Shown piece after piece: positions 8,896-19,313 of a stretch of 64,000 nt of DNA. Position 1 is the first letter of the stretch. Every line of letters starts with the position of its first letter. Origin of the DNA: Pseudoruminococcus massiliensis (lineage in GTDB: Bacteria > Bacillota > Clostridia > Oscillospirales > Acutalibacteraceae); contig NZ_OLMR01000006.1 of the NCBI RefSeq assembly GCF_900291955.1, forward strand, positions 1 to 64,000, in the 5' to 3' direction. A program made the position numbers and the translations under genes. The notes below the pieces were generated by a model that saw only the letters and a list, made by a program, of their open reading frames with translations, searched no databases and was not told where the DNA came from.

Positions 8896-11244
8896 ATGTA
8901 TAACTACGAATGGGATATAGAAACTGGTGGATATATTCTTTTGCCTTCTAAAATTACTGGGGTCACCAAAGAAGTCAGACCTGTCTTTTCTGAAGAGTTG
9001 CGATTTCTTGGGCTTGATCGAGACTATGGTTGGGACTTTCCTGATTGTGAAGGACCTCTGATGTGGGCAGAAGCACGTAGATATTTCTACAAGGGGGAAC
9101 TTGTTTGTGAGGCATCTGGCGGTGGCTTATATGAAATGCCTAAGTTAAAAAAAGTTATCAAAGATTTGCGTATTACACCAGTAGATATAGAAATGATGCT
9201 TTCTAAAAATGAGAGTGTCATGGATGGATTTGTTCAAAAAACACTAAAAACAACTTACAAAGCCTATTTGGATTATAAGAGTAGAGTTAGTATGTTCTAT
9301 GTGGCATACAGCGGAGGCAAAGATTCGATTGTCATGTTAGACATAGTGCAAAGAGCGCTTCCTCATGACGGTTTTGTAGTGGTTTTTGGCGATACGACTA
9401 TGGAATTGAAAACCACCTATCAGGCGCTTTCTGAGGCCAAGGCTCATTGGCCTTCCCTTGAGTGGTATGAAGCGAGAGCGGAGTTCGAAGCAGAAGAATC
9501 ATGGAGAAGAATAGGATTCCCGGCAAGAAAGCTTCGCTGGTGTTGTAGCGTGCATAAGACAGCGCCGTCTATTGCAAAACTTAAAGAAATATACAAGACA
9601 AAATATCCAGAGGCACAGCGTCCATTTAAGGTCATGGTATTTGATGGAGTTCGTGCAGAGGAAAGTGATGCGCGTTCCACTTATACAATGATTTCTGATG
9701 GAAACAAACACGCAGTTCAGTTTAATTGTAGCCCCATATTAGAATGGAGCTCTTGTGAATTGTTCCTTTACATTTTCAAATATGGACTTTTGTTTAATAA
9801 GCTCTATCGCTATGGTGCATACAGAGTTGGTTGCAAACTCTGTCCGATGGCTTCCGAATGGTATGAATGTGTACTAAATCATATTTTTCCTGAAGAGGTT
9901 AAACCGCTTCTGGACATTGTATCGACAAGCATCACAAAATCATTCTCATCGGATGAAGAGAAGAAAAAGTATCTTCAGTCAGGTGGCTGGAAGTCCAGAA
10001 TTGGCGGGAAAGAACTCTCGTTTGGCGGCAACAAGATTACTGAGATTAAGGCAAAAGACTCGGTTAAACTTATTATTACTGAGGGTAACTATAAATGGGA
10101 TAAATGGATGGCAACGGTTGGCCCTGTCATTCAAATAGGGGATAATAAGTATTCCATAAGATACAAAGATATAAACATGGACTTCACTGTTTCAACCGAT
10201 AAAAGAGCCACTATTCTTACTCTTCCTGCACTGATTAGATCGCCGTTATCCGTCAGATTTATGTATCTATTCAAAAATGCCCTTAATAAAGCTGCCTATT
10301 GTGTAAACTGTGGAGAATGTATGGCAGAATGTGCGTTTGGGGCGCTAAACATCACCCATGATGATATAGTTATTGATGGTTGTAGGCATTGTGAGCATTG
10401 TTTAGATTCCAATAAAGGATGTATTGCAGCGAGATCACTTGGCATTACAGGAGGCGGAAATAACATGAGCATAAAGAATATCAGTAGATATCAGAACTTT
10501 GGGTTCAGACAGGAATGGCTTGAATTATATTTTGAGCTGTTGGATGATTTTTGGGCCAATGAGAGAATGGGAAAGTATATGATTGTTGGCTTCAAAACAT
10601 GGCTCAAAGAAGCTGAAATTACTAAGAATAATGCGCTTACTCCACTTGGTGAAAAATTACAATTGTTAGGAAGTGACTCGCCAATCACCTGGGGCGTGAT
10701 TTACACAAATCTCTGCTATGAATCTCCAATTATCAATTGGTATGCAAAGAAAATTGAAGTGGGAAGGACGTATTTTGCGGATGATCTCCCCATCTTACTC
10801 GGTGAAGAATACTCGGCAACTGTAAAAAAGAATGCTCTTAGCTCTTTGAAAGAGACACTTAGACTATCCCCTATAGGTTGGCTTTTATTGCAAGGAGAAT
10901 GCGAAGTTAAGGGTAAAACGGTAGCAACAATCACGAAGGGTAGTTGGTATGATGCGGAACCAATTGTGATTCTTTATTCCCTTTATAAATTTGCAGAAAG
11001 AATGGAAGGTATGTACAGCTTTACTCTTTCTGATCTGCTCGAAGATAACGAAGAGAGAGCAGGATTGAGCCCTCGTGCTATTTTCGGTATTGAACGCGAA
11101 ACACTAAAGCCGATTCTTCAGGGCCTTGCAAATAACTACAGCAGCTTTATTCAAGTAGACTTCAATAAAGGCATCATGGAAAACATTGATTTGCCTGCCG
11201 GTAAAAACGGTAAAAAGGCGGTTGATGTGCTCTCGCTGATTTAA
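8896..11244 (+). CDS. brxP: BrxP: PAPS-reductase-like protein with ferredoxin and DUF4007 domains
   Basis: 782 residues. An ATP-pyrophosphatase (PAPS reductase/DndC-like) domain carries the PP-loop YSGGKDS at about 137-143 and a cysteine pair in RWCCSVHK. A ferredoxin-like part follows, with CVNCGECMAEC (C-x2-C-x2-C-x3-C, from about 469) and GCRHCEHCLDSNKGC (C-x2-C-x2-C-x5-C, from about 495). The C-terminal 260 residues match DUF4007. This architecture is that of BrxP, the hallmark of BREX type 4. DndC-type relatives adenylate DNA and carry sulfur via an Fe-S cluster, so a sulfur-transfer role is plausible (inference). ATG 8896 follows GGTGAGG. The cysteine desulfurase in the same operon could feed it. 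Confidence 0.9.
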   Translation: MYNYEWDIETGGYILLPSKITGVTKEVRPVFSEELRFLGLDRDYGWDFPDCEGPLMWAEARRYFYKGELVCEASGGGLYEMPKLKKVIKDLRITPVDIEMMLSKNESVMDGFVQKTLKTTYKAYLDYKSRVSMFYVAYSGGKDSIVMLDIVQRALPHDGFVVVFGDTTMELKTTYQALSEAKAHWPSLEWYEARAEFEAEESWRRIGFPARKLRWCCSVHKTAPSIAKLKEIYKTKYPEAQRPFKVMVFDGVRAEESDARSTYTMISDGNKHAVQFNCSPILEWSSCELFLYIFKYGLLFNKLYRYGAYRVGCKLCPMASEWYECVLNHIFPEEVKPLLDIVSTSITKSFSSDEEKKKYLQSGGWKSRIGGKELSFGGNKITEIKAKDSVKLIITEGNYKWDKWMATVGPVIQIGDNKYSIRYKDINMDFTVSTDKRATILTLPALIRSPLSVRFMYLFKNALNKAAYCVNCGECMAECAFGALNITHDDIVIDGCRHCEHCLDSNKGCIAARSLGITGGGNNMSIKNISRYQNFGFRQEWLELYFELLDDFWANERMGKYMIVGFKTWLKEAEITKNNALTPLGEKLQLLGSDSPITWGVIYTNLCYESPIINWYAKKIEVGRTYFADDLPILLGEEYSATVKKNALSSLKETLRLSPIGWLLLQGECEVKGKTVATITKGSWYDAEPIVILYSLYKFAERMEGMYSFTLSDLLEDNEERAGLSPRAIFGIERETLKPILQGLANNYSSFIQVDFNKGIMENIDLPAGKNGKKAVDVLSLI

Positions 11245-11257
11245 GGAGGATAAGACA

Positions 11258-14200
11258 ATGGCGGTAAGATTGTATAACGAATACATAAAGGTTGACCCCA
11301 ATTTCATCCCGGTGTTTAGCCGGAATAGTGATAGGACCTATCCCGACAAATGGCAGTCGTTTTATCCTCATACCAGCTTCAAGAACATTCTCAAAGATGT
11401 TGTTGAGACACTGGAAAAGAGCAATGAAACAAAAGATCGAAGCATTTGGATGAGTGGTGCCTATGGTACAGGTAAAACCTATGCTTCATTCGTCATAAAA
11501 CATATCCTTGAAGATAGCATCGACTCTATCACCCCGTATTTCATTCAGAATGGTATGGAGACTTTACTGGCACGAGTTAAGGGGGTTAGAGCAAAGGGGA
11601 GAATTCTGGTTGTTCAGCGTAGTGCGTCGGCTGGAATTAACACACAGGATAAGCTCTTTAATGCGATTGTAGAATCTGTGCGAAGAGCAGTGTCAGATGT
11701 TGGACTTACATACACTGGAGCAGAAAGCCTTTCTGATAAGGTGCTGTCGATTCTGAAGCATCCAGAGACATCGGCCTTTAATTTCCAGGGAGCATTTAAC
11801 AAATACCGTGGCAAGTTCACTGAGTATAGCTCGGTAGATAGCATTATCAAAGACTTAGAGGAACTGGATCTTGAAGATAAACTGAGCCTTCTCGATACGA
11901 TCATTGAGGTCGCAGCGCTTGAAGGTTTCAATTGGTCTATGTCTTCTGAGGATATTGTTGACTGGTTGGAGGACGTGCGCAAAGGCAACAATCTTTCTTC
12001 AATCGTCTTTATTTGGGATGAATTCACAGAGTATTTTAAGAATAATCAGAACAACATTACTGGCCTTCAGGAGATTGCGCAGGCATCTTCGCGCATCAGT
12101 TGTTATCTATTCTTGATTACTCACAGTTCTGCTGGACAACTTATCCAGGACAAGGGCTCCAAGTCTATTATTGAGGCGCGTTTTAAGCTCGATACCATAG
12201 AATTGGAAGAGAGTACTGCCTTCAAACTTCTTGGACAAGCGTTAAGACACGAAGTCGACCTTGCTGATGAGTGGAAGTATACCAGCGAACAGTTATGGGA
12301 CGGCGTTAAGCGTGGCAGCGTGGATGTCATCAAGAATAAGGATTATAATATTCAAGACGATGACTTTAGAGCCCTCCTGCCGATGCATCCTTATGCAGCA
12401 TATCTGTTGAAGTTTATTGCAAAGGACATTAGCTCCAATCAGCGAACCATTTTCCAGTTCCTCAGTGGAGACTACTCCGGAGATGAGGACAAAACCAACT
12501 TCAAGTGGTTTATTGAACACTTTGCGTTTGAGTATGGTAAATGGAACTATTTGACGGCAGATTACCTGTGGGATTACTTCTTCAAAACCAGCAACGTCGA
12601 TCTTGATGCAGCTTTTATTCAAACGATTAGTCACTACAACAACTTTGCACCGCTTTGCGACGATCCTACCAATAAGCAACTTGGTGATCGCAGACGTAGA
12701 GTGTTGAAGGTGACTTTGCTACTTGCTGCCTTGCAAGCAAAGAACGGCGCAGAGGCAAGAACTGGTGCAACATCATTGATGCGTCCAACCTTAGTGAACA
12801 TCAAAGCCTGCTTTGCCGGGACTCCGCAGGAATCTACTGTTGAGCAGGATCTGAATTATTTTGCTTCAAAGGGTATCGTTGGTAAGATTGAAAGCGCAAA
12901 AGAAGTTCTCTTCGTCATAACTTCTGCTGCTATTGATACCGAGCGTATGAATCAGATTATTGATGAAACGCGTAAAGCAATCACTTTTGAAAAACTTGTT
13001 GCCGACTCCACATATGATGTTGCTAAGCAATTCATGCCAACTGATTACCTAAAGTGGAGAATGCGGATTATCAATGTGTCACCTGCAAATGCAAAGCAAG
13101 AGGCAGAGAAGGTTGATAAGTCCGAAAATCATATTCCGACATTTTTCTTGTTTGCAAAGAATGAAGCCGACCAAGGTAAGATTAAAGACACCGTTACAGC
13201 GACTTTTGATAAAGTTGGAGAGCGCTGTATCGTAGTTGACTTTAGCTCTTTGCCGTTTACTGACGCGTTGTTTTCAAAATTCATTGAGAGCAAAGCAAAA
13301 GAAAAGTATTTTTCTACAATCCCCAATCAGAAATCCCAGCTTGAGCTTGCAAAGAAAACTTCTCAGGAAGTCCTTAATGAATGGACAAGAAAATTGATTA
13401 CAACATCTTTGTACATTTACTCTGCACCTAATAAGTCTGTTCAGAAAACTGGTGGCGCCAATTTAAGAAAGGAATTCAAAGAGATTAACGGCGAGTTCTT
13501 TGGCGATGGACTTGAAGAAATCACGCAAAATGATAAGCTCTTTGCTGAAACCGGCTTCAAAGAGACTGTTGCTCAAATGGCAATGGGCAAGATAGATGTT
13601 CCAAACAACTATTCATATGTCAGAAACATCTCAGCAAAACTGCAAATGGATGGAATTTGGAGTACTCCGAAGTATTGGGAAGTCAAACCGTCGCATCCTG
13701 TTTCAAAGATGAAAATTGCAATTAATGAAATCATTGAGCAGAGCTTTGAAAAGAGCACAATGGTAAGTGTCACGGATATTTGGAAAGAACTCAGAAAACC
13801 TCCTTTTGGCCTCCTTCCGAATACCGGTTCTGTGTTTCTTCTTGGCTTCCTTCTTGGAGAGTACGCTGATAGCACCTATTACAAACGAGACACGAACAAT
13901 AATACGGTGTCCCTTAACTACATTGACCTTAGTGAACTTATCTTCGGTGTCATAAAGAATCTTCCCAAAGCTCAGGGACAGTTTATTGTTAGGCAAACCT
14001 CCGAGCAGATGAAATTCTGTCAGATCACGGGTGAGATTTTTAAGATTGCGAAGGAGAAACGCAATTCTGTCGATGATATTGCCAAGAATATCAACATCTA
14101 CCTGACAAATAACAAGTACCCGATGTGGGCCGTACGTTACTTCATTGAAGAAGAACTGTATGACCATGAGTATTGTGACGCTATGGTACAGCTCACATCA

Positions 14201-15472
14201 CTCCTCTGCGAATTCATTAAGCCTGAATCAAAGATTGACCGCGAACGCTCAAAGGTTGTTGAAGATATTTATAAGCTGTATCAGCAGTATAACGCCATTG
14301 ATGAGCTGTTTAGAGATATTCTTAGCGCCGAGAATATGAGAGCTGGCATGAATTATTACATTGCTCAGTACAAGCCTGAATTGATTCAAATTGCCAGCAA
14401 TCTGAAGGTTGATGCCAAGGAATATCTGGAATTGTTAAATTCTAAGCTCTCGAATGATTCTTCCTACCTTTGGGAACTTGGAGATACTAACCGCCAGATT
14501 GATAATCTGTACATTGATCTGAAGCTTATTTATGACATCAACCGAGTTCTCACTACTAAACAAAAAACATATGTCGAAGCAAGAAAGGCACTCATCGAAA
14601 AACTTAACATTGTTAAGGTTCCTTATGCATTGCTTAAGGAACTGAGACCTGAGCTTATAACAATTGTTGATCAGTTTAGCTTAATTAAGGACAACGCTCA
14701 GTTTAACAAAGCCGAAACTGCGTCAACAATCGCTAATTTGGCAGATGATTTTGTTGAGTTCTTTAATAATCAGTACGAAGTATTGTGTAAAGCTCTTGAT
14801 CGCGCATTGCACACAACTATCTCTGCCGATGAGTATGAGTATCTGTTTAACAAAGTGCCATCTGGGACTCTTTACGAAGCGACAGATAAGTTCACTACTA
14901 CCATGCAGCATGAACTAACCAACTTCCGTAAGTCAAAGAAGACACGTAAGATGTACGATGCATGGGAGAAGGCTACGAACAGCACCAGTCCGGCAGATTG
15001 GTCTCAGAAAAACGGTATTCCGGTACTCTGCCTGTTCACTGAGGATATTCTTACCGCGCAGAAGATTTTCGATGCCTTGAATAGAACATCGTATTTGCCG
15101 ACAGAAAAGGATATTGATGATGCCATTGATTTCCTGCAGAGTGGAAAGCTTGGCATACTGAAAAACACTGACATCTGTGTTAAGAGATTTATAGACTTCT
15201 TTGCTGGTGAGTATGCATATGTCATTACCTCCGCCGATGAGTTGAGAGATCAGATTCGCGCAGCAACTGGGACAAATGTTTATGACTGGTATGCTAAAGC
15301 GAATAGCTGTAAATCGAAGATTTGCCAGTTCGCCACAGAGCGCTATCAGTTAAAATATCGTTCCCAGGCGAAAGAGCAAGTCAGAAAGCTCACTGCGGAA
15401 CAAGCACAAAAATACCTTGATGAGCTTATTGATAAAGATCCTCTGCTCGGAATCAATATCCTCAAGGGATAA
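11258..15472 (+). CDS. brxC: BrxC: large P-loop ATPase of the BREX system
   Basis: 1404 residues. Walker A is GAYGTGKTYAS at about 67-77 and Walker B IVFIWDEFTEYF at about 247-258, followed by LFLITHSSAG, a sensor-like segment. The remainder is long, mostly helical and typical of BrxC/PglY (DUF499-like) ATPases of 1100-1400 residues. BrxC is required for BREX defence and is thought to assemble with PglZ and the other subunits on DNA. ATG 11258 follows AAGGAGG 13 bp after brxP. The low-complexity C-terminal half (about 1050-1400) looks like coiled-coil and repeated helices. Confidence 0.9.
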   Translation: MAVRLYNEYIKVDPNFIPVFSRNSDRTYPDKWQSFYPHTSFKNILKDVVETLEKSNETKDRSIWMSGAYGTGKTYASFVIKHILEDSIDSITPYFIQNGMETLLARVKGVRAKGRILVVQRSASAGINTQDKLFNAIVESVRRAVSDVGLTYTGAESLSDKVLSILKHPETSAFNFQGAFNKYRGKFTEYSSVDSIIKDLEELDLEDKLSLLDTIIEVAALEGFNWSMSSEDIVDWLEDVRKGNNLSSIVFIWDEFTEYFKNNQNNITGLQEIAQASSRISCYLFLITHSSAGQLIQDKGSKSIIEARFKLDTIELEESTAFKLLGQALRHEVDLADEWKYTSEQLWDGVKRGSVDVIKNKDYNIQDDDFRALLPMHPYAAYLLKFIAKDISSNQRTIFQFLSGDYSGDEDKTNFKWFIEHFAFEYGKWNYLTADYLWDYFFKTSNVDLDAAFIQTISHYNNFAPLCDDPTNKQLGDRRRRVLKVTLLLAALQAKNGAEARTGATSLMRPTLVNIKACFAGTPQESTVEQDLNYFASKGIVGKIESAKEVLFVITSAAIDTERMNQIIDETRKAITFEKLVADSTYDVAKQFMPTDYLKWRMRIINVSPANAKQEAEKVDKSENHIPTFFLFAKNEADQGKIKDTVTATFDKVGERCIVVDFSSLPFTDALFSKFIESKAKEKYFSTIPNQKSQLELAKKTSQEVLNEWTRKLITTSLYIYSAPNKSVQKTGGANLRKEFKEINGEFFGDGLEEITQNDKLFAETGFKETVAQMAMGKIDVPNNYSYVRNISAKLQMDGIWSTPKYWEVKPSHPVSKMKIAINEIIEQSFEKSTMVSVTDIWKELRKPPFGLLPNTGSVFLLGFLLGEYADSTYYKRDTNNNTVSLNYIDLSELIFGVIKNLPKAQGQFIVRQTSEQMKFCQITGEIFKIAKEKRNSVDDIAKNINIYLTNNKYPMWAVRYFIEEELYDHEYCDAMVQLTSLLCEFIKPESKIDRERSKVVEDIYKLYQQYNAIDELFRDILSAENMRAGMNYYIAQYKPELIQIASNLKVDAKEYLELLNSKLSNDSSYLWELGDTNRQIDNLYIDLKLIYDINRVLTTKQKTYVEARKALIEKLNIVKVPYALLKELRPELITIVDQFSLIKDNAQFNKAETASTIANLADDFVEFFNNQYEVLCKALDRALHTTISADEYEYLFNKVPSGTLYEATDKFTTTMQHELTNFRKSKKTRKMYDAWEKATNSTSPADWSQKNGIPVLCLFTEDILTAQKIFDALNRTSYLPTEKDIDDAIDFLQSGKLGILKNTDICVKRFIDFFAGEYAYVITSADELRDQIRAATGTNVYDWYAKANSCKSKICQFATERYQLKYRSQAKEQVRKLTAEQAQKYLDELIDKDPLLGINILKG

Positions 15473-15487
15473 TCAAAGGAGGACACT

Positions 15488-17806
15488 ATGACCACCTTTA
15501 AGGATTTGGAAAGCCTACAACTATTCTTGAAGCAAGACGCGAAACGCGTCTCGCTAAATCCTGTGCGCTTTATAAATGTCGATTCTATGGCTATGTGGAT
15601 CGAGGTTAAAAAGTTTCTGCTTGCTTTGGCCGATGAGACGCTGCCCCTTTCCAAGTTCTGTGAAGGGAAAGATACAACTCCAAATATCAAACGTGTTAGT
15701 GCTGCTCTGAAAAAAGTCAAAAAGTCGCAGTTTGTATCTCCGTTGTCAGAATATTTGCGCATAATCCCTGAACAAGCTGAACCTGTAATTCAGAAGTTTA
15801 TCAAGGCAGACTATCAAAACAACGATAACGGAAAACTCCGCATTTATTTCTTGATGTATAGAATGAAGAGCCTTCTTCGTACTGTACCTTCTGACGATCC
15901 AAGAGCCAAAGACTGCATTGTTTTGTTCGAGACGGATGAAGAGAGTGATTATAAACTCACCATTATTCAAAAAGATTTAGATGTTAAGTTGGCAGGTAAT
16001 GAGATCGACGGATTTAGAAGCTATCTTGAGTATTGGGAAGCTAACCCCGACAAACCATTGATTTTGCACACCGGCAATGCTATCCACTTTGAAAAGAACC
16101 ACTTCTTTGATGATGTTCACGTAATTGTGACATCCTACGATCTGATTAGGTATCAATATGGATTGCCAGCAAGTGTATTCGAAGAACTTGGAACGGACAA
16201 TGATTGGAACAATCTTGTTCGAGTAATCATCAAAGAGGGCTCTTTTGAAGACGCCTGCCGATCCACGCTTTCCATAAATAGATATTCATCAAGTCTGTTT
16301 GAGAGATGGAATAGGTACAATTCTTTTCAAAAATGGCTTCTTTGGCTGTGGTCCAGACAGCAATCTGGAAAAAGCTATGAGATTGTAGCAGCAAAAGCGT
16401 GCAAATCTTCTGCTGAGTATTTAGACAATATCTATTGCTGTATTATTGATTATCTCAGAGACGATAAGTTTGAGCAGTTCTACAAGGACAGAAAACGGAT
16501 TCTATCAGTAATGCAGGCGGTTCCTACAGAGCATTATTGGAATGAACTGAGTTCTCTTAACAGGATTGATGCTCTTTCGTGCCTTACTTGTTTAACAGAC
16601 GTAGAACAGAAAACTATCTTTGAAATAGTCGCGGAGTTTAGCTATCAGCAAAGAAAAAGCGTTCTCTCTATACTAAAGCGTGTTTATCCATCTCTGTACT
16701 ACTATTTGCAAAATGATGAACAGCCGAATTGCGCGGGGCTGTCTACAGAACATGAGCAATATTTTAGCGAGTACAAGTGGCTGAAAGCGACAGATACTTT
16801 GACGGAGGAATTTGTTTCAAAGGTCAAACGTATTTCTCTGGAAAAAGGGGCATCGGTCTTCCAGATGCAATCAAGGAATCATTTTGTTTCAGAACACTAT
16901 GATGAGCATACATCTATTCTATTTGTGGATGGAATGGGTATTGAATATGTTGATTACTTGGCGCATCTCTTCTCCGACCTTGATGAGCAGCAGTATTCAG
17001 TATTCTTTGATGCTGGTTTTTGCACATTACCGTCAGTCACAGAAATCAACAAAGATTTCATGAATGGGCGTAATACTGTTGAACCACCCGTAAGAGAGCT
17101 TGATGAGCTTAAGCATGCTAATAATGCTCACCCGGAAAGTCTCATAAAGCAAATTCATATTCTCGATAATCTGAAGAATCGAGTTCTTGGGTTGCTGGTT
17201 GGAAACACTCACCGTATCATCATTGCAGCAGATCATGGAACAAGCAGAATGGCAGTCAAGGTTCGCAACACAGAATACGATAATGCGTATCCAAAACCGG
17301 ATAATGTAGGTATTTATAAATACGGACGTTTTTGTGAAGGAACAGAAGATGAACCCAAATATCCAACTGCGATAAATTATAATGAGCGTTTGATTTTTGC
17401 TGACTATAGTCGATTTATTCAAAGTGGAGCTCCCATAGACGAGATACATGGTGGAGCCTCATTAGAAGAATGGATTGTACCGATTGTCACGGTTGAACGT
17501 AACATAGGAGAAAAACCAGAGACTGTTGAAGTAAAACCGAAAACCACGAAATTCAAACCCGCTCTCGGAACAAAGCAAGTCAAAGTGGTCTTTTCTATCA
17601 GTGGTAAAAAGAGGCAAAACGTCTCCGCGAGAATTAAAGGCAACTCGTATAAATGTGAATGGGCTGATGGATTGTATTCCTTTACGTTTGTTCCGTCCAA
17701 GGCGGATGGAAAACTTACTGTAAAGATTGCTGACGGAGGTATTCTTGGTCAGTTCGATATTGAAATAGAACAAGGCATCAAGAAGAATACCAACTTCGAC
17801 ATATAA
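15488..17806 (+). CDS. pglZ: PglZ: alkaline-phosphatase-superfamily BREX protein
   Basis: 772 residues. The PglZ domain shows the metal-binding Asp in FVDGMGIEY (about 478), then AADHGTSRMA (about 581) and HGGASLEEWIVPIV (about 655), as in the alkaline phosphatase fold. The N-terminal half is helical and resembles BREX PglZ proteins. A C-terminal beta-rich tail follows (about 690-772). PglZ is the one protein shared by all BREX types. The metal ligands look intact, so catalysis (phosphodiester or phosphatase chemistry) is possible. ATG 15488 follows AAAGGAGG, 15 bp after brxC and 13 bp before brxL. Confidence 0.9.
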   Translation: MTTFKDLESLQLFLKQDAKRVSLNPVRFINVDSMAMWIEVKKFLLALADETLPLSKFCEGKDTTPNIKRVSAALKKVKKSQFVSPLSEYLRIIPEQAEPVIQKFIKADYQNNDNGKLRIYFLMYRMKSLLRTVPSDDPRAKDCIVLFETDEESDYKLTIIQKDLDVKLAGNEIDGFRSYLEYWEANPDKPLILHTGNAIHFEKNHFFDDVHVIVTSYDLIRYQYGLPASVFEELGTDNDWNNLVRVIIKEGSFEDACRSTLSINRYSSSLFERWNRYNSFQKWLLWLWSRQQSGKSYEIVAAKACKSSAEYLDNIYCCIIDYLRDDKFEQFYKDRKRILSVMQAVPTEHYWNELSSLNRIDALSCLTCLTDVEQKTIFEIVAEFSYQQRKSVLSILKRVYPSLYYYLQNDEQPNCAGLSTEHEQYFSEYKWLKATDTLTEEFVSKVKRISLEKGASVFQMQSRNHFVSEHYDEHTSILFVDGMGIEYVDYLAHLFSDLDEQQYSVFFDAGFCTLPSVTEINKDFMNGRNTVEPPVRELDELKHANNAHPESLIKQIHILDNLKNRVLGLLVGNTHRIIIAADHGTSRMAVKVRNTEYDNAYPKPDNVGIYKYGRFCEGTEDEPKYPTAINYNERLIFADYSRFIQSGAPIDEIHGGASLEEWIVPIVTVERNIGEKPETVEVKPKTTKFKPALGTKQVKVVFSISGKKRQNVSARIKGNSYKCEWADGLYSFTFVPSKADGKLTVKIADGGILGQFDIEIEQGIKKNTNFDI

Positions 17807-17819
17807 GGAGCGATGGAAA

Positions 17820-19313
17820 ATGGATACTAACAAGACCACAGATTCTTCTGGTATGCTTGAAGGAGCAGAATACGAGAAGAAACTCAAGCAATATTATGGT
17901 GATATGCTTGTATACAAATCTTCAGCCAATTCAAAATTCTTCTCAGCATTGAGCCTGCCTTCTTTTATGCGAGATTGGCTGGTAATGCGATTTTCCAACA
18001 GCGAAGGGGTTATAAATAAACAGGAAGTTTCAGACTATGTAAAACGGGTGATTCCCAAAAAAGAGCAATGGAACGAATATCTTGTGGATCTGCTTCATAA
18101 CGATCAGACTGCTCGTTTTTTGGCAAAAGTTAAAATTGACTTTGATGCTAAAACAAAAACAGCGTTGTTTTCATTGCCGGATTTTGAAGTTCCCAAGAAA
18201 AAGGGTGAAGCCATCGTTGATTGGGATGTAATCGAAGCCAACAGAGACTACCTTCTTTCTCCGACAGAAGTTTGGGGAATTGTCGAGATAGATATTGAAG
18301 AAAGCAATAAAGGGAATGTTTTTAAGCTTGTTGACTTCCAGCCGTTCTGCCCTTACACGATAGACTTGGACTATTATATTGAGGCCAGGCAGTATTTTAC
18401 TATCGACGAATGGATAAATGTCCTTCTAAGTGCGATTGATTATAACCCCAAGGGATATGTAAGCAAAACTCAGAAAATGGCCATGCTCAGCAGACTGCTC
18501 CCATTTGTCGAAAAGAGAATTAACTTGATTGAGCTTGCGCCCAAAGAAACTGGTAAGTCATATGTATTTGCACAGATAAGTAAGTACGGATGGCTTGTTA
18601 GCGGTGGAAGTATTTCAAGGGCAAAGATGTTCTATGACATTAGTAAGAGGACCCAGGGGCTTGTATCCCGTTACGACTATGTTGCGTTTGATGAAATCCA
18701 GAGCATTAAATTTACAGACGCAATGGAAATGCAAGGAGCCTTGAAAGGCTATCTTGAAAGCGGTGAATACCGCGTAGGCGATTCGAGAGGTGTCGGTGAC
18801 GCCGGACTTATTCTTTTGGGAAATATCGATTCAGAACTTATGGATGTTAATCAGAATATGTTTAAGGATCTTCCTGATATATTCCATGAATCTGCTCTAC
18901 TTGACAGATTTCACGGTTTTATTAAAGGCTGGAACATACCTAAAATGAAGGAAAGTCTTAAAGCTAATGGGTGGGCTCTTAATACAGAATACTTTGGCGA
19001 AATTATGCATTATTTGCGTGATGAACTCGCATATCGCGCTGTCGTTGACCAACTATTGCAACTCCCGAAGAATTCAGCGACAAGAGATACCGAAGCAATT
19101 AAGCGTATCTGCACCGGGTATTTGAAGCTTTTGTTCCCAAATGCAACAGATGTTAGTAAAGTGGATGTTTCTTTATTTGAGACCTACTGTCTTGCCCCAG
19201 CTATGGAGATGAGAAGAGTCATCAAAACTCAGCTTGGTATTATTGACGAGGGAGAATTTGGTGGAATGACAATCCCTGAAATCACAATTAAGGAGCAATA
19301 CCGTGAAAAATGA
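17820..19313 (+). CDS. brxL: BrxL: AAA+ ATPase of the BREX system, short form
   Basis: 497 residues. Walker A APKETGKSY (about 240-248), Walker B YDYVAFDEIQ (about 281-290) and an arginine-rich LLDRFHGFIKGW (about 360-371) fit the BrxL AAA+ core. The type 1 BrxL of about 670 residues has a Lon-like protease domain at its C-terminus. Here the frame ends soon after the ATPase lid and I see no Ser-Lys dyad. Short forms are, as I recall, a known BrxL subfamily, so this is probably not a truncation. BrxL acts as a DNA-binding ring in defence. Its stop overlaps the next gene's GTG start by 11 bases. Confidence 0.85.
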   Translation: MDTNKTTDSSGMLEGAEYEKKLKQYYGDMLVYKSSANSKFFSALSLPSFMRDWLVMRFSNSEGVINKQEVSDYVKRVIPKKEQWNEYLVDLLHNDQTARFLAKVKIDFDAKTKTALFSLPDFEVPKKKGEAIVDWDVIEANRDYLLSPTEVWGIVEIDIEESNKGNVFKLVDFQPFCPYTIDLDYYIEARQYFTIDEWINVLLSAIDYNPKGYVSKTQKMAMLSRLLPFVEKRINLIELAPKETGKSYVFAQISKYGWLVSGGSISRAKMFYDISKRTQGLVSRYDYVAFDEIQSIKFTDAMEMQGALKGYLESGEYRVGDSRGVGDAGLILLGNIDSELMDVNQNMFKDLPDIFHESALLDRFHGFIKGWNIPKMKESLKANGWALNTEYFGEIMHYLRDELAYRAVVDQLLQLPKNSATRDTEAIKRICTGYLKLLFPNATDVSKVDVSLFETYCLAPAMEMRRVIKTQLGIIDEGEFGGMTIPEITIKEQYREK

